Assembly: GCF_002090075.1 (NCBI RefSeq)
Contig: NZ_BBRI01000003.1
Coordinates: 310,001-374,000, forward strand
DNA from: Demequina sp. NBRC 110052
GTDB lineage: Bacteria; Actinomycetota; Actinomycetes; Actinomycetales; Demequinaceae
Length of the DNA: 64,000 nt
Direction: 5' to 3'
Shown here: positions 1-7,839 of the stretch, in pieces
How the letters are laid out: the number at the start of each line of letters is the position of its first letter
How positions within the stretch are numbered: position 1 is the stretch's first letter
The notes under the pieces: model-generated
Seen by the model: only the letters and a program-made list of their open reading frames with translations
The model's database searches: none
Told to the model about the DNA's origin: nothing
Made by a program: the position numbers and the translations under genes

Positions 1-226
1 GCGAAGAGTGTACGCACGAAGGCGCACCTGAGGGGATCGTCCGCGAGAAGGATAGGGGGCGTGTAGTACTCCGCGCCCCCGTCGATGTGGACCCGTCGAG
101 CGGTTCACCAACAAACCTGACACAAACAGACTTATCCAGACCTTTGTTTGAGTTGCTTTGCGCCCGTTTCCGTGATTCGATGCGACTATCAGAGTCGATC
201 GACACCACGAGAGGACAACGCCGTCC
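1..226. other. Upstream region of the fructose PTS operon, no confident gene
   Basis: No reading frame here has both a credible start and a protein-like composition. The minus strand of bases 1-90 is open in more than one frame and could be the start of a gene leaving the window, but the most protein-like frame has no ATG, GTG or TTG after its upstream stop, so it is not called. Bases 110-180 are clearly richer in A+T than the neighbouring genes, as expected for the operon's promoter. Confidence 0.4.
123..150. promoter_or_regulatory. Candidate operator of the fructose PTS operon
   Basis: CAAACA at 123-128 and TGTTTG at 145-150 form an inverted repeat with a 16-base spacer; another ACAAAC copy lies just upstream near 111-116. 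A/T-rich inverted repeats of this kind are typical of DeoR-family fructose operators. Its place 77 bases before the regulator stump suggests operon control. This is inference from position and symmetry. Confidence 0.35.
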
Positions 227-400
227 ATGTACGCAACGGCGCGACAGCAGCGCATCCTCGACGAGACGCGCCGGGAGGGCTACGTCGACGAGTCCGCGCT
301 GCCAAGACTCCTGGGATTTGCTTCGGAAGCGGTGCGCCGCGATCTCACCGCGCTTGAAAACCGTGGCGCCGAGTGCCGGGCCCAGGTGATGAAAGCATGA
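227..400 (+). CDS. Truncated DeoR-family regulator: HTH domain only
   Basis: This 57-residue frame begins with a textbook DeoR helix-turn-helix: RQQRILDETRREGYV, then the recognition part EAVRRDLTALENRG. A normal DeoR/FruR regulator is about 250 residues and continues with LxRxHGGA and a sugar-phosphate sensing DeoRC domain. Here the similarity stops right after ENRG, and the frame closes eight residues after residue 49 with ...QVMKA. The stop overlaps the fruK start as ATGA (397-400), so the two are translationally coupled. A purine-rich GAGAGG at 209-214 precedes the ATG at a long spacing. The simplest reading is an internal deletion joining the HTH to the regulator's last codons. It could still bind DNA as a constitutive repressor or competitor, or be a decaying gene. 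Confidence 0.6.
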   Translation: MYATARQQRILDETRREGYVDESALPRLLGFASEAVRRDLTALENRGAECRAQVMKA

Positions 401-1344
401 TCGTGACCCTGACTCCCAACCCGAGCGTGGACCACGCAGTTGTGCTCGACTCATTCAAGCGCGGAGGGGTGTTGCGCGCAATCGACGCACGACTCGACGC
501 CGGAGGCAAAGGGGTGAACGTCTCGCGCGCGCTCGCCGCCAACGATGCCGAGACGGTCGCCGTCGTCCCCGTCGGTGGGCACCAGGGGCACCTGCTTGCG
601 GACCTGCTCGGAGAGACCGGGGTCAACCATCGCGACGTGCCGATCTCCGGCGCGATCCGCATGAACGTGTCTGTGCTCGAGCCCTGCGGCACCACCACCA
701 AGCTCAACGAGCCCGGACCTGTGCTGTCCACGTCAGAGGCACAGGCGATGGTCGATGCGACCCTCACCGCCGCGAACGGCGCCGCCTGGGTCGCCGTGTG
801 CGGAAGCCTGCCCCCCGGAGTTTCGACCGACATCTACGCGGCCCTCGCCGATCGAGTGCGCGCCCGCGGCGCGCGCTTCGCAGTCGACTCGTCGGGGCTC
901 CCGTTGCGCGCCGCGGTCGAGACGAGACCGAACCTCATCAAGCCCAACCACGAGGAGCTCGCGGAACTCGTCGGACACCAGCTTCCGACCTTGAGCGACG
1001 TACTCGCCGCCGCACGCGAGCTCGTGTCGTCCGGCATCCAGATCGTCGCAGTCAGCCTCGGATCTGACGGAGCCCTCCTCGCCACCAAGGACGAAGCTGT
1101 GCACGCTCGCGCCACGATTACCACTCCTGTCTCCACCGTCGGGGCCGGCGACTGCATGCTCGCTGGCCTCCTGCACGGCCTCGCATCGGACCTGCCGATC
1201 AGTGAGGCTCTCGTCGGAGGTGTCGCCTGGGGATCCGCCGCTGTGGCGCTCCCGGGCAGCTCCGTCCCCACGCCGGACGATGTCCGCCGTGTCGCCCCCA
1301 CCCTCTCACCCGAGCTCCCGCTCTCTCTTGAGCTGGGGCACTGA
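397..1344 (+). CDS. fruK: 1-phosphofructokinase (PfkB family)
   Basis: Phosphorylates fructose 1-phosphate, the product of the PTS transporter encoded next, to fructose 1,6-bisphosphate in the cytoplasm. The protein opens with IVTLTPNPSVDHAV, the standard start of the FruK/LacC branch of the ribokinase fold, has a GGKGVNVSRAL substrate motif near residue 37, and carries the PfkB signature with the catalytic Asp in TVGAGDCMLAGLL near residue 250. At 315 residues it has normal length. The ATG at 397 is chosen over an upstream GTG at 373 because family members begin at MIVTLTPN. It overlaps the regulator stump by four bases and is followed 24 bases later by fruA. Confidence 0.95.
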   Translation: MIVTLTPNPSVDHAVVLDSFKRGGVLRAIDARLDAGGKGVNVSRALAANDAETVAVVPVGGHQGHLLADLLGETGVNHRDVPISGAIRMNVSVLEPCGTTTKLNEPGPVLSTSEAQAMVDATLTAANGAAWVAVCGSLPPGVSTDIYAALADRVRARGARFAVDSSGLPLRAAVETRPNLIKPNHEELAELVGHQLPTLSDVLAAARELVSSGIQIVAVSLGSDGALLATKDEAVHARATITTPVSTVGAGDCMLAGLLHGLASDLPISEALVGGVAWGSAAVALPGSSVPTPDDVRRVAPTLSPELPLSLELGH

Positions 1345-1368
1345 CGCACCCGGAAGGCACTCCACACC

Positions 1369-3405
1369 ATGTTTCTGATCACCACCTCACAGGTCGTGCT
1401 CGACCTGAAGGCCGCAGACCGCGCCGAGGCGACGCGCGCGCTCGCCCAGACGCTGGTCGACACCGGCCGCTGCACCGATCTCGACGCCTTTCTGAAGGAC
1501 GTCACCACCCGCGAGGAGACGATGGCGACCGGCCTCCCTGGCGGGATCGCCATCCCTCACGCGCGCTCGGCGGGCATCGCGCAGCCGTCGCTCGCGTTCG
1601 GCCGCGTCGCCGACGGCATCGACTGGGGCGCTCCCGACGGCCCGGCGAAGCTCGTGTTCCTCATCGCGGCGCCCGAAGGCGGCGGCGACGCGCACATGCA
1701 GGTGCTGCCCGCACTCGCTCGCGCGCTCATGAAGCCAGAGTTCACGGAAGGCCTCGCCGCCGCCAAGACCCCTGAAGAGGTGGTGGCGCTCGTCGAGGCG
1801 GAGATCGGCGACGTCGTCCCGGCCGCCGCTCCCGACGCTGCGGCCGAGGCCACGGTCGAGCAGGTCGCGCCCGCAGCCTCCCTCAAGCTCGTTGGGGTCA
1901 CCTCATGCCCCACGGGAATCGCGCACACCTACATGGCCGCTGAGGCGCTCGAGCGCGCCGCGGCCGACGCAGGGCACACCATCGCAGTCGAGACCCAGGG
2001 GTCGGTGGGAGCCAAGGGCCTCTCCGCCCAACAGATCGCTGAGGCGGACGCGGTGATCTTCGCCCACGACGTGGAGGTCAAGGGCCGCGACCGCTTCGCA
2101 GGCAAGCCGACCGTCGACGTCGGCGTGAAGAAGGCGATCTCCGACGGCCCCGCTCTCGTGGAGCAGGCCGTCTCCATGGCTGCCGAGTGGAAGGCCGATC
2201 CCTCCAAGGCAGCAGCAGCGGCACCCGCGGCAAGCTCGGGCGGCCTTACCTCCAAGGTTGACGACACCGCAGGCATCGGCACGCGTATCCGCCAGTGGCT
2301 CATGACCGGCGTCTCCTACATGATCCCGTTCGTTGCGGCCGGCGGAATCCTCATCGCCCTCTCGTTCATGCTCGCGCAGGTGTCGCTGGGTGAGAACGGC
2401 GCAATCGAGATCGTGAACTACAACCTCACGTCCGGCGACGAGTACAACATCGCACAGAACTTCGACGTCACCTCGCTCACCGCGTGGGCGGCACTGCTGT
2501 TCGTCATCGGAGGCGCATCCTTCGGCTTCCTCGTGCCGATCCTGTCGGGCTTCATCGCCTTCGCGATCGCCGATCGTCCCGGCCTGGTGCCCGGCATCGT
2601 CGGCGGCTCCGTCGCCGCGACCATGGGCGCAGGCTTCCTCGGTGGTATCGTCACCGGCCTCCTGGGCGGCATCACCGCCAGGTGGATCGCCTCCTGGCCG
2701 GTCGCCAAGGGCGTGCGAGGCATCATGCCCGTCGTCGTCATCCCGATGCTGTCCTCGTTCATCACGGTAGGCCTGTTCATCACCGTCCTCGGCCGCCCGA
2801 TCCAGGTCGCCTTCGACGGCCTCAATGACTGGCTCACCAGCCTGTCCGGCGGCTCGGCGTTCGCCCTGGGCGCCATTCTCGGCGCAATGATGGGCTTCGA
2901 TCTGGGCGGCCCCGTGAACAAGGTCGCCTACACCTTCGCGACGACCGGACTCGCCGCAGCAGGCGCGGTCACCGACGCACCCCAGCTGAAGATCATGGCC
3001 GCCGTCATGGCTGCCGGAATGGTCGCCCCGCTCGCGATGGCCCTCGCGACCGCACTCCGCCCCAGGCTCTTCTCGGAGCCCGAGCGCGAGAACGGCAAGG
3101 CAGCCTGGCTGCTCGGAGCGTCCTTCATCTCCGAAGGCGCGATCCCCTTTGCCGCCGCAGATCCCTTCCGAGTGATCGCCTCCTCCGTGGTCGGTTCCGC
3201 CGTCACAGGTGGACTCGCCATGGTCTTCGGCACCACGCTCCGTGCGCCCCACGGAGGGATCTGGGTGCTGCCGCTCATCGGCAACTTCCTACTGTTCCTG
3301 CTCGCGCTGGCGATCGGTGTGGCCATCACGGCCAGCATCGTGCTGCTGCTGAAGTCGCGCGACACCAAGCTCGCCACGGTCGACGCCGTGGCCACGACTG
3401 CCTGA
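1369..3405 (+). CDS. fruA: PTS fructose transporter, EIIABC in one chain
   Basis: Imports fructose and phosphorylates it at carbon 1. All three EII units are in one 678-residue polypeptide. EIIA occupies about residues 1-150 with the phosphorylated histidine in IAIPHARSAG (His64). EIIB follows an Ala/Pro linker, with the phosphocysteine in GVTSCPTGIAHTYMAAEA (Cys180). EIIC begins near residue 300 and is a chain of hydrophobic helices with GGPVNKVAYTF and the EGAIPFAAADPFRV segment typical of the fructose EIIC family. A GGAAGG-like Shine-Dalgarno lies at 1352-1357. Gene order fruK-fruA-ptsH-ptsI gives a self-sufficient phosphorelay. Confidence 0.96.
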   Translation: MFLITTSQVVLDLKAADRAEATRALAQTLVDTGRCTDLDAFLKDVTTREETMATGLPGGIAIPHARSAGIAQPSLAFGRVADGIDWGAPDGPAKLVFLIAAPEGGGDAHMQVLPALARALMKPEFTEGLAAAKTPEEVVALVEAEIGDVVPAAAPDAAAEATVEQVAPAASLKLVGVTSCPTGIAHTYMAAEALERAAADAGHTIAVETQGSVGAKGLSAQQIAEADAVIFAHDVEVKGRDRFAGKPTVDVGVKKAISDGPALVEQAVSMAAEWKADPSKAAAAAPAASSGGLTSKVDDTAGIGTRIRQWLMTGVSYMIPFVAAGGILIALSFMLAQVSLGENGAIEIVNYNLTSGDEYNIAQNFDVTSLTAWAALLFVIGGASFGFLVPILSGFIAFAIADRPGLVPGIVGGSVAATMGAGFLGGIVTGLLGGITARWIASWPVAKGVRGIMPVVVIPMLSSFITVGLFITVLGRPIQVAFDGLNDWLTSLSGGSAFALGAILGAMMGFDLGGPVNKVAYTFATTGLAAAGAVTDAPQLKIMAAVMAAGMVAPLAMALATALRPRLFSEPERENGKAAWLLGASFISEGAIPFAAADPFRVIASSVVGSAVTGGLAMVFGTTLRAPHGGIWVLPLIGNFLLFLLALAIGVAITASIVLLLKSRDTKLATVDAVATTA

Positions 3406-3429
3406 CACTCTCTGGAAAGGAGACGCACC

Positions 3430-3699
3430 ATGCCTGCACGCACCGTTGCGATCGGCTCGTCCGTCGGACTCCACGCCCGCCCCGCACAACTGTTCGTCAG
3501 CAAGGTTCAGGCCGCCGGAATGCCTGTCACCATCGGGCGACCCGGATCGCCCGCCGTGGATGCGGGCAGCATCCTCGGCGTGATGGCGCTCGGCGCCAAG
3601 CACGGCGAGGAGGTCGAGCTGACCGCTGACGGTGACGGCGCAGACACCGTCCTCGACGAACTCGTGGCATTGCTCGAGCGCGACCTCGACGCGCAGTAG
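3430..3699 (+). CDS. ptsH: Phosphocarrier protein HPr
   Basis: The 89-residue phosphocarrier passes phosphate from enzyme I to EIIA. The active histidine is His15 in GLHARPA, exactly the family position. The region around Ser47 (AGSILGVMALGA) matches the regulatory serine segment of Gram-positive HPr, so regulation by HPr kinase would be possible in principle, but no HPr kinase is in this window. A strong AAAGGAG Shine-Dalgarno precedes the ATG. The gene sits 24 bases after fruA and five bases before ptsI. Confidence 0.96.
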   Translation: MPARTVAIGSSVGLHARPAQLFVSKVQAAGMPVTIGRPGSPAVDAGSILGVMALGAKHGEEVELTADGDGADTVLDELVALLERDLDAQ

Positions 3700-3704
3700 C
3701 CGCC

Positions 3705-5387
3705 ATGTCCGAGCATGAGACCCGACATGGCATCGGCGTGAGCGGCGGTTCGGCCTCCGGACCCGTGGTCCAGGTCGCACCTCCGGTCCAGCCGCCTATG
3801 GACGAGCCCACGCCGGCTGACGTCGACGCCGCGCTCCAGCATGTGCTCGAGTCGTTCGAGGCGGTGGCGGTCGAGCTGGAGTCTCGCGCCGCCACCGCGG
3901 ACGAGCACGCCGTCCCCATCCTCACCGCGACCGCGATGATGGCGCGCAACGCTGGCCTTCACCAGGGGGCGGGCAACCGGCTCAAGGCAGGAGACGGCCC
4001 CGCGACCGCCATCGCGGCGGCCGTCGAGGAGTACACCGCGCAGTTCGAGGCGCTCGGTGGCTACTTCGCCGAGCGCGTCGCCGACCTGCGGGACGTCGGC
4101 GCCCGAGCAGTCGCCGCCGCTCTAGGACTCCCCGCACCCGGAGTGCCTCCCCTGACCGAGCCGAGCGTGATCGTCGCACTCGACCTCGCCCCCGCCGATA
4201 CCGCCACGCTCGACCGCGACCTCGCGGTCGCGATCGTCACTCAAGCAGGTGGCCGCACCAGTCACACCGCGATCCTCGCCGCCCAGCGGGGCATCCCCGC
4301 AGTCGTGCAGGTGCACGGCGCCACGGACATCCCCACAGGCACGCTCGTCGCAGTCGATGGGGACGCAGGCGAGGTCGCGATCGACCCGGACCCCGAGCTG
4401 CTCGAACAGCAGCGGGTGCGCCGCGAGAAGCGAGCCACCGCTCTCGCCGCTTCGTCGGGACCTGGCGTCACCGCGGACGGCCACCACGTACCGCTGCTCG
4501 CCAACATCGGCGGGGTCCAGGACGCCGAGGAAGCAGGCCCGCAGGACCTCGAGGGAGTCGGGCTGTTCCGGACCGAGTTCGTGTTCCTGTCCGCCACCGC
4601 CGCGCCGACGCTCGAGGAGCAGACGGACATCTACACCAAGGTGTTCGCCCCCTTCGAAGGCCGACGCGTGGTGGTCCGCACCCTCGACGCCGGTGCCGAC
4701 AAGCCGCTCGCCTTCGCCGACCTCGGCGAGGAGGAGAACCCCGCACTCGGGCGCCGCGGCTTGCGGCTCTCGCAGGCACTCCCTCAGCTGCTCGACACAC
4801 AGCTCAAGGCGATCGCAGCAGCAGCCGAGGCGACCGGGGCCGACGCACGCGTGATGGCGCCCATGGTCTCCACTGCCGAGGAGGCCGCGTGGTTCGCGGG
4901 GCGCGCGCGTGCCGCCGGTCTCAAGAAGGCTGGCGTGATGATCGAGGTGCCCGCTGCGGCGCTGCGGTCCGAGCACGTGCTCTCCGAGGTGGACTTCGCG
5001 TCGATCGGCACGAACGATCTCGCCCAGTACACGATGGCCACCGACCGCATGGCGGGCGAACTGTCAGACCTGCTCGACCCGTGGCAGCCCGCCGTCATCG
5101 ACGTCGTCGCCGCCGCGTGCAGTGGCGGTGCCGCGCACGACACCCCGGTCGGCGTGTGCGGCGAGAGCGCCGGCGACCCGCTCCTTTCCCTCGTGCTCGT
5201 CGGCCTGGGCGTCGCCAGCCTGTCCATGGCACCGTCGAAGGTGCCTGCGGTGCGGCTCGCACTGTCACTCCACTCCGTGGAGCAGTGCAAGGAGTTGGCA
5301 GCGATCGCACGGTCGGCACGCTCAGCCGCCGATGCGCGCTCGGCAGTCCGCGCCGCCGCCAACCCTGCGCTCAGGGAGCTGCTTTAG
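3705..5387 (+). CDS. ptsI: PTS enzyme I (phosphoenolpyruvate-protein phosphotransferase)
   Basis: Uses phosphoenolpyruvate to phosphorylate HPr. The 560-residue chain has the expected layout: an N-terminal HPr-binding/phosphohistidine domain with the active histidine in GGRTSHTAILAAQRGIPAV (His187), then a PEP-binding TIM barrel with GVGLFRTEFVFL, a GRRGLRLS segment, FASIGTNDLAQYTMATDR and the active cysteine region GVCGESAGDP. Only five bases separate it from ptsH and no clear Shine-Dalgarno is present, so translation is probably coupled. It is the last gene of the operon. Confidence 0.95.
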   Translation: MSEHETRHGIGVSGGSASGPVVQVAPPVQPPMDEPTPADVDAALQHVLESFEAVAVELESRAATADEHAVPILTATAMMARNAGLHQGAGNRLKAGDGPATAIAAAVEEYTAQFEALGGYFAERVADLRDVGARAVAAALGLPAPGVPPLTEPSVIVALDLAPADTATLDRDLAVAIVTQAGGRTSHTAILAAQRGIPAVVQVHGATDIPTGTLVAVDGDAGEVAIDPDPELLEQQRVRREKRATALAASSGPGVTADGHHVPLLANIGGVQDAEEAGPQDLEGVGLFRTEFVFLSATAAPTLEEQTDIYTKVFAPFEGRRVVVRTLDAGADKPLAFADLGEEENPALGRRGLRLSQALPQLLDTQLKAIAAAAEATGADARVMAPMVSTAEEAAWFAGRARAAGLKKAGVMIEVPAAALRSEHVLSEVDFASIGTNDLAQYTMATDRMAGELSDLLDPWQPAVIDVVAAACSGGAAHDTPVGVCGESAGDPLLSLVLVGLGVASLSMAPSKVPAVRLALSLHSVEQCKELAAIARSARSAADARSAVRAAANPALRELL

Positions 5388-5408
5388 CGCGACGGCGGGG
5401 GAACCATT

Positions 5409-5442
5409 GTCCGTGGCGGTTCGTGCACGAACCGCCACGGAC
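5409..5442. terminator. Perfect 34-base palindrome closing the PTS operon
   Basis: Bases 5409-5442 read the same on both strands with no mismatch (core CGGTTCGTGCACGAACCG). It lies 22 bases after the ptsI stop and between two convergent transcription units (the PTS operon and the ppx-tRNA unit), so a bidirectional factor-independent terminator is the natural reading. There is no T-run, which is common in high-GC actinobacteria. Confidence 0.7.
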
Positions 5443-5500
5443 CGCCTTACGATCCGGCACGTCCTGCGGATCGCGAGCGTGCCCCCGCCGCGCGGCAAGG

Positions 5501-5574
5501 TGCCCCCGGCGGGGTTCGAACCCGCACTGGGCCGGGTTTAAGCCGGCTGCCTCTGCCAGTTGGGCTACGGGGGC
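5501..5574 (-). tRNA. tRNA-Leu (anticodon UAA), class-I shape
   Basis: On the minus strand the sequence folds into a full cloverleaf: a seven-pair acceptor GCCCCCG/CGGGGGC, a D-arm with the invariant GG, a perfect five-pair anticodon stem GCCGG/CCGGC around the loop CTTAAAC, a five-base variable loop CCAGT, and a T-arm GCGGG-TTCGAAC-CCCGC with discriminator A. The anticodon is UAA, which reads UUA (leucine). Bacterial leucine tRNAs normally have a long variable arm; this one does not. CCA is not encoded. The gene starts 9 bases after the ppx stop and is probably cotranscribed with it. Confidence 0.85.
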
Positions 5575-5583
5575 CGCGCGCCC

Positions 5584-6540
5584 CTATAACCGCTCGGCTG
5601 CCGAGAAGGCGATGCCATCGAGGATGTCGTGCTCGCTGGTCACGACGTGTGGGAGCTCGCCGCCCGCCGCATGCACGGCCTCGCGCACGCGCCCCATGAG
5701 GGTGCGCCACACCAAGGCGCCGGCGCCGATCACGTCTACGCGCCCAGGGTGCATGAAGCCCATCGCCGCACGTGAGTCGCGGGAGGAGTGCAGCAGCTCG
5801 TCGCACGCCTGGATCGCCAGGTCGATCGGCAGCACCGCGCCGTTGATGCGGTCCCTGTCGTACGCGTGAAGCCCGAGCGCATGCGCCGTGACGGTCGTGA
5901 TCGAGCCCGCGAGCCCCACAAGGGTGCGCGTGCGCTCGATCGGCACGCCCTCGAACGCGACGTCGATCGCCTCGTGGATGTCCGCGGTCGCGGCGGCGAT
6001 CTCATCCGGCTCCGGCGGGTCTGACACGAGGTGACGCTCGGTCATGCGCACGCATCCCACGTCCATGGAGTGCGCGGCGTCGGGCTCGGCCGTGCCCAGC
6101 ACGACCTCGGTGGAGCCGCCCCCCAGGTCGACCACGAGGTAGGGCGCGTCGTGGCTCGCATCCAGCACCGAGGTCGCTCCGCGGAAGCTCAGGCGCGCCT
6201 CCTCGTCTCCCGTGATGACTTCGGGCGTGACTCCCAGGCGCTCGCGCACACCGTCGAGGAACACGTCGCGGTTGCGGGCGTCACGCGTCGCGGAGGTGGC
6301 CACGAAGCGGATCGCCTGGACACCGGCCTCGCGGCACTGAGCCGCATAGTCGTCGGTCGCGGCGAACGTGCGCTCGAGCGCCTCGGCCGCGAACTCGCCG
6401 GTGCGATCCACGCCCTGCCCCAGCCGCACGACCGTCATCTGGCGGGTCACGTCAGTGAGCGTTCCCGCCTCGAGGTCCACGTCCGCGATGAGCAGACGGA
6501 TGGAGTTCGTTCCGCAGTCGATGCCAGCCACACGCGTCAT
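5584..6540 (-). CDS. ppx: Exopolyphosphatase / pppGpp phosphohydrolase (Ppx/GppA family)
   Basis: Hydrolyses polyphosphate or pppGpp. The protein opens with the actin-fold phosphate-1 motif GIDCGTNSIRLLI, has ATSATRDARN near residue 84, the phosphate-2 loop VVDLGGGSTEVVLG and the adenosine/phosphate segment VGLAGSITTV. Its 318 residues fit the short Ppx2-type enzymes beside eno/ftsB/DUF501 in actinobacteria. The start at 6540 (MTRVAGID) is preferred over an in-frame start eight codons upstream. Its last sense codon is TTA, the codon read by the tRNA gene immediately downstream, and the only TTA noticed in any gene of this window. Confidence 0.93.
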   Translation of the reverse strand: MTRVAGIDCGTNSIRLLIADVDLEAGTLTDVTRQMTVVRLGQGVDRTGEFAAEALERTFAATDDYAAQCREAGVQAIRFVATSATRDARNRDVFLDGVRERLGVTPEVITGDEEARLSFRGATSVLDASHDAPYLVVDLGGGSTEVVLGTAEPDAAHSMDVGCVRMTERHLVSDPPEPDEIAAATADIHEAIDVAFEGVPIERTRTLVGLAGSITTVTAHALGLHAYDRDRINGAVLPIDLAIQACDELLHSSRDSRAAMGFMHPGRVDVIGAGALVWRTLMGRVREAVHAAGGELPHVVTSEHDILDGIAFSAAERL

Positions 6541-6587
6541 GTGCCCAGCGTAGCCGCGGGTCACGGCTGCGGCGCCCGGCCCCGGTC

Positions 6588-7190
6588 TCAGCGTGCGTCC
6601 GCGTCCTCGTCGGCGATCGCGGTGGATGGCGCATCGATGCAGTCGAGCCAGTCACCCGCGATCGTCACTCGCACGTCCAGCGCGCGGCACGCCTCCACCA
6701 GAGGCTCGATCGACAGCGTGCGCGAGTCGAGCGGCATGGAGAACTCGAGCGTGCGACCCTCGCAATGCCACGCATGCCTGCGCACCGGATAGATGCCGTG
6801 CGGCCGGGCCTGCGCGTCGAGCTCGAGAAGCCCTCCCGCAGGGACCTCCAGGCGCCACGTCGCGCCCACCAGGCGCGCATCGGACTCCTGATGCGGCGGC
6901 AGCGACAGGACGATGCGGTCGGGACGGCGCTCCAGCTCGACGGGCCCCGGAACGGGCTCATGTCCGCGACGCGCGATGAGGACCGCTGCGGTGCCGGCGG
7001 CGACCAGCCCCGCGAGGCATCCGCCGATGATGAGCATGTAGTTGCCGTTCGCACCCTCGGCTGCGATCGCGCGCCAGAGCCCGTAGACGGGCAGGACCGC
7101 GAGCACGAGACCGATGACGAGACCGGTGAGCACGGCAAGCGGCCGCGCGTGGCGCGCGGCATGCATCACGGTCGCGCGTGGCGTCGCCAT
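6588..7190 (-). CDS. Hypothetical two-helix membrane protein
   Basis: A 200-residue protein with two strong hydrophobic helices near the N-terminus (about residues 20-43, PLAVLTGLVIGLVLAVLPVYG, and 52-74), followed by a soluble domain of about 125 residues rich in beta-type sequence. No catalytic motif or family is recognised. It lies between DUF501 and ppx, 47 bases from ppx, on the same strand, and may share their transcript. Function unknown. Confidence 0.7.
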   Translation of the reverse strand: MATPRATVMHAARHARPLAVLTGLVIGLVLAVLPVYGLWRAIAAEGANGNYMLIIGGCLAGLVAAGTAAVLIARRGHEPVPGPVELERRPDRIVLSLPPHQESDARLVGATWRLEVPAGGLLELDAQARPHGIYPVRRHAWHCEGRTLEFSMPLDSRTLSIEPLVEACRALDVRVTIAGDWLDCIDAPSTAIADEDADAR

Positions 7191-7332
7191 GCGAGCTCCT
7201 CTTCGATCAGCCCAGGCGAGATACTACGGCTCTCAGATGTCCGCCATGTGACATCTCCACACCGCCCCCGGCATTGAGGACAACGCTCGACTCGCGCGCG
7301 AGGCTCCCGCGCCCCCCGAGAGGTGATCCGGC

Positions 7333-7839
7333 TCACTCCTCGATGGCCGCGCACGTGCAGCGGTCCGGCCTCCACGACTCGGCGATGAGCGCGAGGGCCT
7401 CGTCGCCCAAGGGATTCACGCCTGGGCCGGCGGCGAGCGCGTGGCCGACGAGCACATGGAGGCACTTGACGCGGTCGGGCATGCCACCCGCAGAGATCCC
7501 GGAGATCTCTGGCACGTCCTCGATCGCGACGCGCTCCTCGAGATAGCGCTCGTGCGCCGCGCGGTAGGCGGCGGCAAGTGCGGGATCCTCCCCGAGCCGC
7601 GCCTGCATCTCGCGCATCGTGCCCACGGCCTCGAGTGTCGACACGGCACCGACGGCACCGGGGTGCGTCAAGTAGTAGAGCGTGGGGAATGGCGTGCCGT
7701 CGGGCAGGCGTGGCGAGGTCTTGACGACCGTCGGGTTGCCGCACGCGCAGCGCGCGGCGATCGCGACGAGCCCGCGCGGCTCGCGGCCCAGCTGCGCGCG
7801 CAGCACGGCGATGTCGGATGCGGAGACCTCGGGATTCAC
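7333..7839 (-). CDS. DUF501 family protein
   Basis: A 168-residue cytoplasmic protein of the DUF501 family, recognised from RCACGNPTVVKTSPRLPDGTPF and the cysteine-containing tail with KCLHVLVGHALAAGPGVNPLGDEA. Its biochemical role is not established. Members sit after ftsB and before ppx across actinobacteria, exactly as here. The GTG start at 7839 overlaps the ftsB stop as GTGA, indicating translational coupling. Confidence 0.88.
   Translation of the reverse strand: MNPEVSASDIAVLRAQLGREPRGLVAIAARCACGNPTVVKTSPRLPDGTPFPTLYYLTHPGAVGAVSTLEAVGTMREMQARLGEDPALAAAYRAAHERYLEERVAIEDVPEISGISAGGMPDRVKCLHVLVGHALAAGPGVNPLGDEALALIAESWRPDRCTCAAIEE

Noticed and set aside
1-95. A minus-strand gene leaving the window at base 1
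   Set aside because: The most protein-like frame has no start codon after its upstream stop; the other open frames look non-coding.
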